DNA of 64,000 nucleotides from Bradyrhizobium sp. LTSP885 (GCF_000938305.1 NZ_JYMT01000002.1:86033-150032), one strand, 5' to 3'; counted from the first letter of the stretch, positions 8,710-17,618 are shown. Notes: a model not told the origin generated them from the sequence alone. Numbers and translations: made by a program.

Positions 8710-9565
8710 AGATCGCCACCGTCGCCACCACGGCGGCGGCGAACAGCACGATCTGCCAGGTGATGGTCTCGCCATTGAACAGGGCGGCAAGCGCGAAGGT
8801 GACGAAGGGCTGCAGCAACTGCACCTGCGACACCCGCGCGATGCCGCCCATCGCCATGCCGGCGTTCCAGGCGAAGAACCCGATCCACTGCGAGAACAGC
8901 GCGACATAGAGCAGGCCGAGCAGCGGCTTGAGCGGAAGCTGCAAAAGATCGGCGGGCATGGTGAGCAGGGCGGCCGGCACGGAGAAGGGCAGCGCGATCA
9001 CCAGGACCCAGCTGATGACCTCCCAGCCCGGCATCGAGGCGGTGAGCTTGCCGGAGAAAGCGTAGCCGACCGCAGCGACCGCAACCGCCGCGAACAGGAA
9101 GAGGTCGCCGCTCGACAACGTGCCACCGCCTTGCCGCAGCGCAAAGGCGACGACGAGTGCGGCGCCGACCAGCGATGCGATCCAGAACAGCGGCCGCGGA
9201 CGTTCATGGGTGACCGCAACGGCGACCAGCGCCGTTCCGATCGGCATGCCGCCGAACACCACGCCGCCATGCGAGGCGTCGACGCGTTGCATGCCCATGG
9301 CCATCAGCAGCGGAAACAGCACGACGACGCAGACCATCGTCAGCAGCAGCTGCGGCCATAGCGCGCGCGGCGGCAGCGGACGCCGCAACGCAATCAGCAC
9401 CGCCAGCGAGCAGACACCGGCGATCGCGGCGCGGATCGCGGTCAGTGCACTCGGATCAATGGCCGAGACCGCAAGCCGTGTGCCCGGCAGCGTGCCGCCA
9501 AAGATCACCATGCCGACAAAGCCGAGCAGCAGGCCGAGACGTTCGCGCGAATGGGAAGTGGACAT
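8654..9565 (-). CDS. EamA/DMT family transporter (RhaT-like)
   Basis: 303 residues with ten predicted membrane helices in two EamA repeats. The first repeat shows GLLLGFVGMVIFGGTLPGTRLA and the second has FSGKLTASMPGWEVISWVLV (both partial quotes of the repeat starts). The protein belongs to the drug/metabolite transporter superfamily and probably exports a small metabolite. The gene is convergent with the MATE gene and overlaps it by 56 bp. Substrate is unknown. Confidence 0.88.
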   Translation of the reverse strand: MSTSHSRERLGLLLGFVGMVIFGGTLPGTRLAVSAIDPSALTAIRAAIAGVCSLAVLIALRRPLPPRALWPQLLLTMVCVVVLFPLLMAMGMQRVDASHGGVVFGGMPIGTALVAVAVTHERPRPLFWIASLVGAALVVAFALRQGGGTLSSGDLFLFAAVAVAAVGYAFSGKLTASMPGWEVISWVLVIALPFSVPAALLTMPADLLQLPLKPLLGLLYVALFSQWIGFFAWNAGMAMGGIARVSQVQLLQPFVTFALAALFNGETITWQIVLFAAAVVATVAISTRTRTQQVPPPAQLVPE

Positions 9566-9639
9566 AGTTTAGGTGGTTAGCTGCTTTGTCGGGGCTTCGA
9601 CAAGCAACGCGCTCGGAGCACATGGCGGCTATGCGCGCG

Positions 9640-10383
9640 CTATCTCGGAGCAATTCCGCTCCACACCAATCCGATGCCGGACAGGAACAGCAGCACCAGC
9701 ACGACGTCGGAGAAATTGCGGTCGTTCAGCGCGTGATAGACCCGTGCGCCAAGCCAGGCGCCGAGCAGCGTTCCCGGAAATGCGCAGATCGTCAGCCAGA
9801 CGATCTCTGGCTTCACCAGGCCGCTGCCAATCTGGACGCAGAGCGCGACGGCGAGGATCGTGAAGTTGAAGGTCTGGAACACGCCGCGGCGCTGCTCCTT
9901 GCCCCAGCCGCGCACGCTCGCCCACAGGATCGGCAGCGGGCCGGACAGTCCCGCGAGCCCGCCGAGGATGCCGCCGGCAAATCCGATTCCCGCGTCGGCC
10001 CATTTGCCGCCAAGGGTGATCGACATCGGCTTGCGCTGCAGGAACAGCGCGACGGGAAATACCAGAAGGAAGATGCCGATGGTCAGCTTGAAGACGGTCG
10101 GGTCGGCGCGGGCGACCAGCAGGATGCCGATCGGTACGCCGGCAAGGCCGCCGACAATAAAGGGCAGGACCAGGCGAAAATCGATCGTCTTCCAGATCGA
10201 CGGCAGCGTCGAGACCTGGGCGATGACCGAGCAGATCAGCACCAGCGGCACCGCAAGCGTCGGCGGCAGCACATAGAGCCAGATGCCGAGCGCCATCAGT
10301 GCGGTGCCGAAGCCGGCGAGGCCGGAGACGAAGCCGCCGGCCAGCGCGCCGAAGAACAGAAGCGCATAGCTTGCCGCGGTCAT
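9640..10383 (-). CDS. TauE/SafE family sulfite exporter-like permease
   Basis: 247 residues from ATG at 10383, which has an AGAGAG-type ribosome site. A longer open frame continues upstream only because a palindromic repeat reads open in this frame. About eight membrane helices; typical TauE features are GALAGGFVSGLAGFGTALMALG at the N terminus (first half of the family's duplicated motif) and GFAGGILGGLAGLSGPLPILW in the second half (given in part: GGILGGLAGLSGPLP). Family members export sulfite or other sulfonate-derived anions. No sulfur genes are nearby, so substrate is open. Confidence 0.88.
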   Translation of the reverse strand: MTAASYALLFFGALAGGFVSGLAGFGTALMALGIWLYVLPPTLAVPLVLICSVIAQVSTLPSIWKTIDFRLVLPFIVGGLAGVPIGILLVARADPTVFKLTIGIFLLVFPVALFLQRKPMSITLGGKWADAGIGFAGGILGGLAGLSGPLPILWASVRGWGKEQRRGVFQTFNFTILAVALCVQIGSGLVKPEIVWLTICAFPGTLLGAWLGARVYHALNDRNFSDVVLVLLFLSGIGLVWSGIAPR

Positions 10384-10397
10384 TCGTTTCTCTCTTT

Positions 10398-10501
10398 CGT
10401 CATTCCGGGATGGTCCGAAGGACCAGACCGCAGGTGCGCAATTGCGCACCGGGGAATCTCGAGATTCCGGGTTCGATGCTTCGCATCGCCCCGGAATGAC
10501 G
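10398..10501. repeat. Palindromic repeat, CATTCCGGG family (copy 1)
   Basis: 104 bp bounded by CGTCATTCCGG and CCGGAATGACG. It contains nested hairpins GTCCGAAGGAC, GTGCGCAATTGCGCAC, GAATCTCGAGATTC and GATGCTTCGCATC. Related full copies occur at 15230-15330 (opposite orientation), 44576-44657, 46139-46221 and inside the helicase gene at 61962-62063. This copy lies between divergent genes. Confidence 0.92.
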
Positions 10502-10592
10502 GGTGTGTTTGCCGTGACGTTTACACGACGTTGGCAGCAGGTACACTTCGAAATCGCCACTCTTCAACGACAATCGAAATGGAAGCATCCCC

Positions 10593-11309
10593 ATGACTGC
10601 GCGTTCGTCCAAAACCTTTCTGGTCTGTCACGGCGCCTGGTCGGCGGGATGGGCCTGGAAGAAGATGCATCCCTTGATGCAGGCCGCCGGCCACCGGCTG
10701 GTGAGCCCGAGCTACACCGGGCTCGGCGAGCGGGCGCACCTTGCCAATCCATCGATTGACCTGGAGGCTCATATCCAGGACGTGCTCAACGTCATCACAT
10801 ATGAAGACCTGCGCGACATCGTGCTGATCGGCCACTCCTATGGCGGCATGGTCGCGACCGGCGTTGCCGATCGCGCGCGCGACCGCGTCGCGCAACTGAT
10901 CTATCTCGATGCCTTCGTGCCGCGCGACGGCCAATCGCTGTTCGACCTCAACGAAGTCGCGATCGACAAGATGCGCGAGGTCGCTCGGAACGGCGACGGC
11001 TGGCGCATCCCGCCGATGCCGACGCCGCCGGACACGTCGCCGGTCGACGGCGAATGGCTGACCGCGCGCCGTGTCGACATGCCGATCAAATGCTTCGAGC
11101 AGAAATTGAAGCTGCAGCGCGGCGAGACGACTTTGCCGCGCAGCTATATCTACGCCACGCGGATCACGCAGGCAGACACGTTCGGTCAGTTTGCGACGCG
11201 CGCCAGGAGCGAGGCCGGCTGGCGCTCTTTCGAGATCGACGCCAACCATTCGCCGAACGTCACGGCGCCGGAGGCGCTGATGGCGCTGCTGGAGACGATC
11301 GTCGCCTGA
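10593..11309 (+). CDS. Alpha/beta hydrolase (salicylate-esterase/hydroxynitrile-lyase-like)
   Basis: 238 residues. Short alpha/beta hydrolase: FLVCHGAWSAGWAWKK at the N terminus forms the oxyanion region, the nucleophile elbow is GHSYGGM (Ser ~88), and the catalytic His is probably in DANHSPNVTAPE near the C terminus. The pattern HGAWHGAWCW...GHSxGG matches the plant methylesterase/hydroxynitrile-lyase group and bacterial relatives such as pyrethroid hydrolases. The likely role is hydrolysis of a small ester. It is monocistronic or co-transcribed with the SDR 87 bp downstream. Confidence 0.85.
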   Translation: MTARSSKTFLVCHGAWSAGWAWKKMHPLMQAAGHRLVSPSYTGLGERAHLANPSIDLEAHIQDVLNVITYEDLRDIVLIGHSYGGMVATGVADRARDRVAQLIYLDAFVPRDGQSLFDLNEVAIDKMREVARNGDGWRIPPMPTPPDTSPVDGEWLTARRVDMPIKCFEQKLKLQRGETTLPRSYIYATRITQADTFGQFATRARSEAGWRSFEIDANHSPNVTAPEALMALLETIVA

Positions 11310-11396
11310 CGCTTCCCAATCGCTCGAAAACGCGGTCATATGGCGTCCGGTGACACTTGGCGTTTTGGGGCGAGCGTGTCCGCTTCCACGGGGGGA

Positions 11397-12251
11397 ATGC
11401 GCGTGAAGGAACTCGCTGGAAAGACTGTGTTCGTGACCGGTGCAGCGTCCGGCATTGGACTGGGGATCGCGACCGCCTTCGCCCAAGCGGGGGCGAAGGT
11501 CATGCTTTGCGACATTGAAGAAGCGGCTCTGTCCGCAGCGCTCAAGCAACTGAGGCTCACCAACGTCGATGTCGACGGCGTGAAAGCGGACGTTTCACTC
11601 AAAGCCGAACTCGTGGCGGCCGCCGAAGCCACGACTGCCCGCTATGGCAACGTGCATATCCTCGTCAACAACGCAGGCGTCGGCGGCGGTGGGCCTTATG
11701 GCGCCTGGACCGAGGCGTCGTGGAACTGGACCATGGGCGTCAACCTGATGGCGACCATTTGGGGGATCGAGATTTTCGGGCCGTTGATCGAGGAGCATGG
11801 GGAGGGTGGACACATCGTCTCCACAGCCTCGATCGCTGGCCTTATTTCAGGGGAGAGCAATGCGTACAACGTTTCCAAGTATGGCGTTGTCGCGCTGTCC
11901 GAGGGCCTGCGGCGTGAACTCGCGCCCCGCGGGATTGGCGTATCGGTGCTGTGTCCAGGGTTCATCCGCACTCAAATCATGAACTCAAGACGCAATCTCC
12001 CCAAGCGCTTCAAGGGGGCGGTCCGTGCCTTGCCGACTTCGGGCCCACGTGCCCTGCAAATCAATATGGTCCAGGCACGCATCTCTCAGGGCATAGAACC
12101 CAATTATGTCGGTGAACTCGTCCGCGAAGGCGTCGAAAAGGACTTGCCATATATCTTCACCGACCTCGAATTTGAGCCGATGATCGAAGCGCGCTTCGCC
12201 GCAATCAAGCAGGGCTTTGACCACATCCGCGGGCGCAACCCGAAACGTTGA
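11397..12251 (+). CDS. Short-chain dehydrogenase/reductase
   Basis: 284 residues from ATG 11397; GTG 11403 has better spacing from the GGGGGGA element and may be the true start. Classical SDR: cofactor motif TGAASGIG (~12-19), NNAGVG, catalytic Ser in STASIAG and YNVSK (Tyr-x-x-x-Lys). Asp after the second strand (LCDIEEA) suggests NAD(H) preference. The C-terminal part after CPGFIRTQIMNS is longer than in minimal SDRs. Substrate cannot be predicted. GC at third positions looks somewhat lower than in neighbours, judged by eye only. Confidence 0.88.
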   Translation: MRVKELAGKTVFVTGAASGIGLGIATAFAQAGAKVMLCDIEEAALSAALKQLRLTNVDVDGVKADVSLKAELVAAAEATTARYGNVHILVNNAGVGGGGPYGAWTEASWNWTMGVNLMATIWGIEIFGPLIEEHGEGGHIVSTASIAGLISGESNAYNVSKYGVVALSEGLRRELAPRGIGVSVLCPGFIRTQIMNSRRNLPKRFKGAVRALPTSGPRALQINMVQARISQGIEPNYVGELVREGVEKDLPYIFTDLEFEPMIEARFAAIKQGFDHIRGRNPKR

Positions 12252-12289
12252 GCGCGCAGCCCTTCCACCAGCCTGATTGAGTCCGCGTC

Positions 12290-12396
12290 CTAGAGCACTT
12301 TCGGTTCTGATTGAATCAGAACCGAAGCTCTAGATTCTTGTTTTGACGCGTTTTCTTGACGCGAACCGGTGTCCACTTCGCTCGAAAACGCTCTAG
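12290..12396. repeat. CTAGAGC-bounded palindromic repeat (copy 1)
   Basis: The first part is a near-perfect palindrome, CTAGAGC...GCTCTAG at 12290-12333, with inner arms TCGGTTCTGATT and AATCAGAACCGA. The second part carries GCGTTTTC...GAAAACGC and ends in a further GCTCTAG at 12396. A shorter relative is at 14228-14290. The hairpins lie between convergent SDR and TPR genes and could act as terminators. Confidence 0.85.
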
Positions 12397-12434
12397 TTTG
12401 CCGCGAGACTGATTCAACCTGACTTCATCATCGT

Positions 12435-14090
12435 CTACGCCGCCAACGCTGTCCGGCGACAGAAGCAGGAGGCCTTGATCGGGATCTCCGCGCGCGCTTG
12501 CGCGAGATCGAGCCGCTGCTTGATCAGGACGCTCTCGACTTTTTCGCCGCGGCGAACCAGGCATTCATGCAGCCCGTGCAGCGACCACAGATTGTCGGGA
12601 TGCTGGCAGGCCCGGCTTAGCCTGCCGTCGAGACCGAGATCGGAACGATAGACCGCCTCGGCCTCCGCGAGGCGGCCCTGCTCGAGCAGCAGCGCGCCGA
12701 GCGCATGGCGGGGCGGCTGCATCCATCCCCAGGGCTCGTCATAGGGCAAGGCGTCGCTGAGCTCGACCGATTTGCGCAGGTGAGTGAACGCCGTGTCATA
12801 ATTGCCCTTGCGGTAGTCGAGCTCGCCGTTGAGCATCGCCTCGGCGACGTTGAGCAGGTTCACAACCTTGTTGTTGTGGACCAGCCGGCTGTCTGGCACG
12901 CGGGTCTTCGCCGCCGCGAACAGATCCTTCTCGGCCTCGGCCTCCGTGACATTGCCAAGCGCCGAATGCGCGACCGCCTTGGCGTAATGGATCATGGCGG
13001 TCACCGAGCAATAGAGGTCGCGATCCTGCGGCAGCTTTTGTTCGATGATCTCCCGCCATTTGCCGAAGCGCACGAGAACGTGCTGCTTCATCGTCAGATA
13101 ACCCTCGAGGAAATCCGCCATCGGCGGCGATGTAACGCGCAACACCGGCTCGGGGACTGTCGCGATCAACTCCTCGGCTGCCGCGATCGCGGGCGTATAC
13201 TGGCCGAGGAACATCGCGCCGTAGATCGCGAAGTGGAAGTCGTGGATGACGTAAACCAGGTAGACGCCGGGATCATCGGAATAGGCGAGGAACCTGCGGT
13301 CGGTCTTCAGCGCCTTCTGATTGTAGAGCAGGACGTCGTTGTACTGCCCGCACAACACATCGAGATGGGTCGGCATGTGGATCAGGTGACCGCCGTCGGG
13401 GACGATCTCGCGTAACCGGTCGCCGACCCGCAGCGCGCGCTGCGGGAACGGCGACATCTCCATCAGGTGGACATAGAGGTGCAGCAGGCCCGGGTGGTCC
13501 CACGCCGCCGAAATGCGTTCGAACGCCTGTTCGAGGACCGCCCTGCATTCCTCGGTGCCGGCTCCCGCGGCGGGCTTGCCGGAGGGCAGGTCCCACATCT
13601 GCCACGGGGTCTCGTTCATGATGGATTCGGCAAAGACCGCGCGGACCTCGAGATCATCGGGAAAGGCTGCGAAGACCTTGCGCATTTCTTCTGTATAGGC
13701 CTTGTCCCACGGCGCCATGTCCTCGACCGCCTCGCGCTGCGGATAGCGCGCCGGCAGTGCCTTGATCATCGCCTGTTCGACCGGACTTGCTTTCGCTGCA
13801 TGCGCGAGCGCTTGCTGCATGGCGTCCCAGGATGCCGACAGCGCCATCTGCCGGCCCTGCGGGTCATAGCGAACCCAGGGCAAATTGTAGTTCGGTCCCG
13901 CGGCGTAGCTGATGCCCCAATGCGCCATCGCGCATCCGGTGTCGTGCCGGAGTGCCTTCTGGAAGCACTTGATCGCCTCGGCATGGTTGAACCCGAACAG
14001 CCAGTTCAGCCCTCGGTCGAACCAAAGCTGCGCGTCTGATGACGATGTGGTGACTTTGCGGCTGTGCGGCCCGAGATCAAAATAGGTCAT
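12435..14090 (-). CDS. Tetratricopeptide repeat protein
   Basis: 551 residues from ATG 14090, which has AGAGGA upstream; the open frame extends further but lacks a credible start. The protein is rich in TPR-like helical pairs: GLNWLFGFNHAEAIKCFQKAL near residue 30 (canonical TPR with W, G, A and F at expected spacings, given as the start of the repeat array), a central region with HLYVHLMEM and HMPTHLDVLCG, and a last TPR near residue 470 (ALGALLLEQGRLAEAEAVYR). There is no signal peptide. Related proteins are annotated only as TPR-containing or hypothetical. The conserved His residues (HPGLLHLYVHLME, HLIHMPTHLDV) could bind a metal; this is speculation. Confidence 0.85.
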   Translation of the reverse strand: MTYFDLGPHSRKVTTSSSDAQLWFDRGLNWLFGFNHAEAIKCFQKALRHDTGCAMAHWGISYAAGPNYNLPWVRYDPQGRQMALSASWDAMQQALAHAAKASPVEQAMIKALPARYPQREAVEDMAPWDKAYTEEMRKVFAAFPDDLEVRAVFAESIMNETPWQMWDLPSGKPAAGAGTEECRAVLEQAFERISAAWDHPGLLHLYVHLMEMSPFPQRALRVGDRLREIVPDGGHLIHMPTHLDVLCGQYNDVLLYNQKALKTDRRFLAYSDDPGVYLVYVIHDFHFAIYGAMFLGQYTPAIAAAEELIATVPEPVLRVTSPPMADFLEGYLTMKQHVLVRFGKWREIIEQKLPQDRDLYCSVTAMIHYAKAVAHSALGNVTEAEAEKDLFAAAKTRVPDSRLVHNNKVVNLLNVAEAMLNGELDYRKGNYDTAFTHLRKSVELSDALPYDEPWGWMQPPRHALGALLLEQGRLAEAEAVYRSDLGLDGRLSRACQHPDNLWSLHGLHECLVRRGEKVESVLIKQRLDLAQARAEIPIKASCFCRRTALAA

Positions 14091-14189
14091 GCCTTTTGTC
14101 CTCTTTGGGCAAACGCCGGTTCGGCAATCTACCAAAAAGGCCGGCACCATGACAGCGCGGGAGTGCGACTGTGGCACCGCCAAAAAGGC

Positions 14190-14220
14190 GAAGGGCTCGG
14201 CGTGGTGCGCCGAGCCCTTC
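14190..14220 (-). terminator. Intrinsic terminator of rnpB
   Basis: A perfect 13-bp stem (GAAGGGCTCGGCG / CGCCGAGCCCTTC) with a 5-base loop. On the minus strand it is followed by GCCTTTTTGG, giving the T-run expected of a rho-independent terminator. It lies about 70 bp past the 3' end of the RNase P RNA; a repeat element occupies the interval. On the plus strand the T-run is weaker. Confidence 0.8.
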
Positions 14221-14227
14221 ATGACTT

Positions 14228-14290
14228 TTCTAGTAAGACGCGTTTTCTTCACGCGAACCGGAATTCCACTTCGCTCGAAAACGCTTTAGA
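14228..14290. repeat. Palindromic repeat fragment, GCGTTTTC family
   Basis: Shares GACGCGTTTTCTTxACGCGAACCGG and CACTTCGCTCGAAAACGCT (partial quotes under 20 bases each in the two halves) with the element at 12334-12396. It sits between the 3' end of rnpB and its terminator, so it would be part of the primary transcript. Confidence 0.75.
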
Positions 14291-14294
14291 AGCA

Positions 14295-14722
14295 TCAGCC
14301 GGCCTGTAAGCCGGGTTTTGTAGGGCACCATTCTTGCGAATGGTACGTGACGGCCATTCCTCTGGGACAAGGTTTGCACCTTGCCTCGAGCAACCTACCC
14401 GGACGGCGAGCCTGACATCGCCCTGCGGTGTTATCGCGCGTTTGCGCGAACTGACCGCGTTGCCGTCCCTATTCGGTTTTGCTCCCGGTGTGGTTTGCCA
14501 TGCCGTCTCCGTTGCCGGACACGCGGTGCGCTCTTACCGCACCTTTTCACCCTTACTTGCCCTCTCCCTTTCGGGTCGGGGCGAGCGGTTCGTTCTCTGT
14601 GGCACTTTCCCTGGGGTCGCCCCCGCCGGACGTTATCCGGCACCGCATGTCGATGGAGCCCGGACTTTCCTCCCCCGCGGCCTTTCGACACTTGCGGGAG
14701 CGGCCGTCCGGCCGACTGACGC
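14295..14722 (-). ncRNA. rnpB: RNase P RNA, bacterial type A
   Basis: On the minus strand the RNA begins near GGGCGTCAGTCGGCCGGACGG and carries the universal GAGGAAAGTCCGGGCTCC (conserved region I) about 50 bases in. The 3' part shows the conserved AGGGTAGGTTGCTCGAGG-like P4 partner and ends in AAACCCGGCTTACAGGCCGG, the typical type A 3' end. It is the catalytic subunit that trims the 5' leader of precursor tRNAs, working with the RnpA protein encoded elsewhere. Exact ends are approximate (within about 10 bases). A TTGACG box at 14755-14750 could be its -35, although the -10 is poor. Confidence 0.93.
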
Positions 14723-14866
14723 CCATGGCATGGGGGTTTCCGCGCGATCCGTCAAGCGGATAACGCCCACGAAAGCGCTCAAAATAAACTATCCTGACGA
14801 TGTCGTTTTGCCTGTCGCCCGTTCGACTGGGTGTCGGCGATCCAGCCGATCACAAGGAGATGTCAG

Positions 14867-15220
14867 ATGCAGTACCTGTTGTTGATCTATCGGAGCGACG
14901 CGGAATATGGCGGCATGACCGCTGAAGACCGCAAGCAAGTGACGGCCGAATACGGCGCCTACACCCAGTCCATCATCCAGAGCGGCCATTTCAAGGCCGG
15001 TGACGGGCTGCAGCCCGTAACGACCGCAACCACGGTGCGGGTCCGCGACGGCAAGACGTTGACGACGGATGGTCCGTTCGCGGAAACCCGCGAGCAGCTC
15101 GGCGGCTACTATCTGGTCGATGCCAAGGATCTCGACACCGCGCTCGGCCTCGCCGCGCGGATCCCCGGCGCCAAGACCGGTTCGATCGAGGTCCGGCCGG
15201 TGATGATTTACAACAATTGA
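14867..15220 (+). CDS. YCII/DGPF-domain protein partnered with an ECF42 sigma factor
   Basis: 117 residues from ATG 14867, with AAGGAG upstream. Whole protein is one YCII-related ferredoxin-like domain: MQYLLLIYRSDAEYG start, TDGPFAETREQLGGYYLVDA with the diagnostic DGPF, then a C-terminal RPVMIYNN. Such proteins are almost always encoded beside ECF42 sigma factors, and that is the case here (15344). Their function is not settled; they may be small enzymes or ligand sensors belonging to the sigma-factor regulon. Confidence 0.9.
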   Translation: MQYLLLIYRSDAEYGGMTAEDRKQVTAEYGAYTQSIIQSGHFKAGDGLQPVTTATTVRVRDGKTLTTDGPFAETREQLGGYYLVDAKDLDTALGLAARIPGAKTGSIEVRPVMIYNN

Positions 15221-15229
15221 CGGCCGGCT

Positions 15230-15330
15230 CGTCATTCCGGGGCGATGCGAAGCATCGAACCCGGAATCTCGAGATTCCCCGATGCGCAATTGCGCATCTG
15301 AGGTTCGTCCTTCGGACGCCCCGGAATGAC
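15230..15330. repeat. Palindromic repeat, CATTCCGGG family (copy 2, inverted)
   Basis: 101 bp, the reverse-complement orientation of the copy at 10398-10501, with the same nested hairpins (GATGCGAAGCATC, GAATCTCGAGATTC, GATGCGCAATTGCGCATC, GTCCTTCGGAC). It fills the gap between the YCII gene and the sigma-factor gene. An ATG at 15326 lies within its end, so the sigma-factor start downstream at 15344 is preferred. Confidence 0.92.
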
Positions 15331-15343
15331 AGTGTGGAAGCCC

Positions 15344-16579
15344 ATGGCTCCGAGCGACATCGAAAAAATATTTCGCGACGAGGCGGGGCGGGCGCTGGCC
15401 ACGCTGATCCGTCTCGTCGGCGATTTCGATCTGGCCGAGGATTCCCTGCAGGATGCCTTCGCGGTGGCGCTGCAGCGCTGGCCGATCGGTGAACTGCCGT
15501 CCAATCCGCGCGCCTGGCTGGTCAATGTCGGCCGCAACAAGGCGATCGACCGTGTCAGGCGCGCGGTGACATTTCGCGGCAAGGAGCAGGAGCTGACGCA
15601 TCAATTGCTGCTCGATGCGGCACCGTCGGCCGAACCGTCCGATGCGACGCTCGACGACGACATGCTGCGGCTGATCTTCACCTGCTGTCATCCGTCCTTT
15701 GCCGTGGAGGTCCAGGTCGCGCTGACCTTGCGCACGGTGTGCGGCCTCACGACCGCGCAGGTCGCGCGCGCCTTCCTCGCCAGCGAAGACGCGATGGCGC
15801 AGCGGCTGTTGCGCGCCAAGCAGAAGATCAAGCTTGCCGGCATTGCCTACGAGGTGCCGGAGCGCGAGGCGCTGCAGCCGCGGCTCACCGGCGTGCTCGC
15901 AGTGATCTATCTCGTCTTCACCGAAGGCTATGCCGCGACATCAGGCGAGGACCTGATGCGGCCGGATCTGGCGCGCGAGGCGATCCGGCTGGCGCGGCTG
16001 CTCGATGCGCTGGTCCCTGCACGCGGCGAGATCAAGGGCCTGCTGGCGCTGATGCTGCTGCATGATTCGCGCCGCGCCGGGCGACAGACCGAAGGCGGCG
16101 ATATCGTGTTGCTCGAGGAGCAGGACCGCACGCTGTGGGATTTTCAGCAGATCGCCGAGGGCCTCAAGCTGGTCGAGCAGGCGCTGACGATGCCGGGTCG
16201 GCCGCAATCCTACGCGGTGCAGGCCGCGATCGCCGCGCTGCATGCGCGCGCGCCTAACTTTGAGGATACCGACTGGCCGCAGATCGCCGGCCTCTACGAG
16301 GTGCTGCTGCGGATCAGCCCGTCGCCGGTGATCGAGCTCAACCACGCCGCCGCGGTGTCGATGGTCGACGGCCCGGCGCGCGCCCTCGATCTGATCGATG
16401 CGCTGGCCGCGCGCGGCACCTTGAAGGGCTACGACCAGCTTCCCGCGGTGCGCGCCGACCTGCTGCGCCGGCTTGGCCGGAAGCCGGAGGCGCGCGAGGC
16501 GTATCTCGCGGCGAGCGACGCGACGCAGCTCGAGCCGCTGCGCCGGCTCTATGCGCGAAGGATCGCGGAGATGGGGTGA
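15344..16579 (+). CDS. ECF42-type RNA polymerase sigma factor
   Basis: 411 residues from ATG 15344, preceded by GGAAG. Region 2 ([16 protein letters not shown] and [19 protein letters not shown]) and region 4 ([29 protein letters not shown], quoted in part: [10 protein letters not shown]) are those of ECF sigma factors. A ~200-residue C-terminal extension with TPR-like helices (from [13 protein letters not shown] onward) marks the ECF42 group, which has no anti-sigma factor and is linked to YCII/DGPF proteins. The extension is thought to control activity. No anti-sigma gene is nearby, consistent with this class. Confidence 0.92.
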   Translation: MAPSDIEKIFRDEAGRALATLIRLVGDFDLAEDSLQDAFAVALQRWPIGELPSNPRAWLVNVGRNKAIDRVRRAVTFRGKEQELTHQLLLDAAPSAEPSDATLDDDMLRLIFTCCHPSFAVEVQVALTLRTVCGLTTAQVARAFLASEDAMAQRLLRAKQKIKLAGIAYEVPEREALQPRLTGVLAVIYLVFTEGYAATSGEDLMRPDLAREAIRLARLLDALVPARGEIKGLLALMLLHDSRRAGRQTEGGDIVLLEEQDRTLWDFQQIAEGLKLVEQALTMPGRPQSYAVQAAIAALHARAPNFEDTDWPQIAGLYEVLLRISPSPVIELNHAAAVSMVDGPARALDLIDALAARGTLKGYDQLPAVRADLLRRLGRKPEAREAYLAASDATQLEPLRRLYARRIAEMG

Positions 16580-16586
16580 CGCTTTC

Positions 16587-16670
16587 CGTCATTGCGAGGA
16601 GCGCAGCGACGAAGCAATCCATGCCTCCACTTGCGGCGAAATGGATTGCTTCGCTTCGCTCGCAATGACG
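16587..16670. repeat. Palindromic repeat, CATTGCGAG family (copy 2)
   Basis: 84 bp with ends CGTCATTGCGAG and CTCGCAATGACG and inner arms CGACGAAGCAATCCAT / ATGGATTGCTTCG, forming one long hairpin. It lies between the convergent sigma-factor and amidase genes and may act as a shared terminator. Confidence 0.9.
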
Positions 16671-16689
16671 GTGGAGAGGCCGCTGTTGC

Positions 16690-17478
16690 CTACTTCGTAG
16701 CCACCACCGGCATCACCGCATCTTCCGGCAGGCTCGCCAGCAGCGCGTGTAGCGTCGCCATGGTGGAGTAGTCGGCGGCGCCGTCGACGCGCTCGGGGCG
16801 GAAGTGGCGCTGGAAGGCGGTGATCACCTCCATCGTCGGGCCGTCGAACTTGCCGTGGGTCGGGATTCCGTAGCCGTAGCGCGCGAACGCCGTTTGCATC
16901 TTGGCGACGTCGTCGCTGATCGCGCCGAGCTTCAGTGCATCGCCGCGCACGAGCGGCGCTGGCTGCACCCAGTGGCCGACGCCGGAATTGGCCAGCGAAT
17001 GCCACGGAAATTTTTCGCCGGGATCCTTCTTGCGGCCAGGCGCAACGTCGGAATGGCCGAGCACGCGATGCGAGGGCACCTTGCGCCGCAGCATGATGCC
17101 GCGGCACAGCGCGATCACGGCCGCAATCTGGCGCAGCGGAAAATCCGGATAGCCCCAGTCGTGGCCGCGGTTGATGATCTCGACGCCGATCGAGCAGGAG
17201 TTGATGTCGTCTTCGCCGGCCCAATGCGACACGCCGGCGTGCCAGGCGCGCTTGCTCTCGGGCACGCTCTGCACGATGCGGCCATCCTCGAGCACGATGT
17301 AGTGCGCGGAGACTTCGGTGCCGGCGGTAACGAGCTGCGCGATCGCGCCCTCGACATCGGGCATGCCGGTGTAGTGCAGCACGATCATGTCGGGCTGCCG
17401 GCCGCCGGCGCGCTCGCCGAAATTCGCCGACGGAATCACGTCCGAGGCGATCGAGGAATCGGGCGTGAACGTCTTCAT
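16690..17478 (-). CDS. N-acetylmuramoyl-L-alanine amidase (AmpD/amidase_2)
   Basis: 262 residues from ATG 17478; ATG 17547 would add 23 low-complexity residues. The amidase_2 zinc site is visible as ILHY-type MIVLHYTGM (His), GVSHWAG, and SHRVLGHSDVAPGRKKDPGEKFPW (His and the catalytic Asp/Lys loop; quoted in part: GHSDVAPGRKKDPGE). The C-terminal third holds a peptidoglycan-binding-domain-like repeat (VAKMQTAFARYGYGIPTHG, then VITAFQRHFRP). It cleaves the bond between MurNAc and L-Ala, in peptidoglycan recycling if cytoplasmic. No signal peptide is seen, which favours an AmpD-like recycling role. It is divergent from the dcw cluster. Confidence 0.88.
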   Translation of the reverse strand: MKTFTPDSSIASDVIPSANFGERAGGRQPDMIVLHYTGMPDVEGAIAQLVTAGTEVSAHYIVLEDGRIVQSVPESKRAWHAGVSHWAGEDDINSCSIGVEIINRGHDWGYPDFPLRQIAAVIALCRGIMLRRKVPSHRVLGHSDVAPGRKKDPGEKFPWHSLANSGVGHWVQPAPLVRGDALKLGAISDDVAKMQTAFARYGYGIPTHGKFDGPTMEVITAFQRHFRPERVDGAADYSTMATLHALLASLPEDAVMPVVATK

Positions 17479-17599
17479 GTCGGCAACAGCCCTTGGAATG
17501 GGAAGGGCGCGTTGACGCTTCGAATCAGAGTCGGCACCAGATGCCATTGGATAACCTAAACCCGGCAAGAGAGCGGCAATATGAGCGGCAATACGATTG

Positions 17600-17618
17600 G
17601 TAAACGATATGCGTTTAC
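17600..17618. promoter_or_regulatory. Inverted repeat upstream of the dcw cluster
   Basis: GTAAACG and CGTTTAC form perfect 7-bp arms around a 5-bp ATATG spacer, between the divergent amidase and rsmH genes. It could bind a dimeric regulator. No regulator can be named. Confidence 0.4.

Noticed and set aside
10384..10560. N-terminal extension of the TauE/SafE protein
   Set aside because: The frame is open only because the palindromic repeat lacks stops there; ATG 10383 has the ribosome site.
14089..14289. Plus-strand ORF over the rnpB terminator
   Set aside because: It overlaps a hairpin terminator and a repeat, and has no family likeness.
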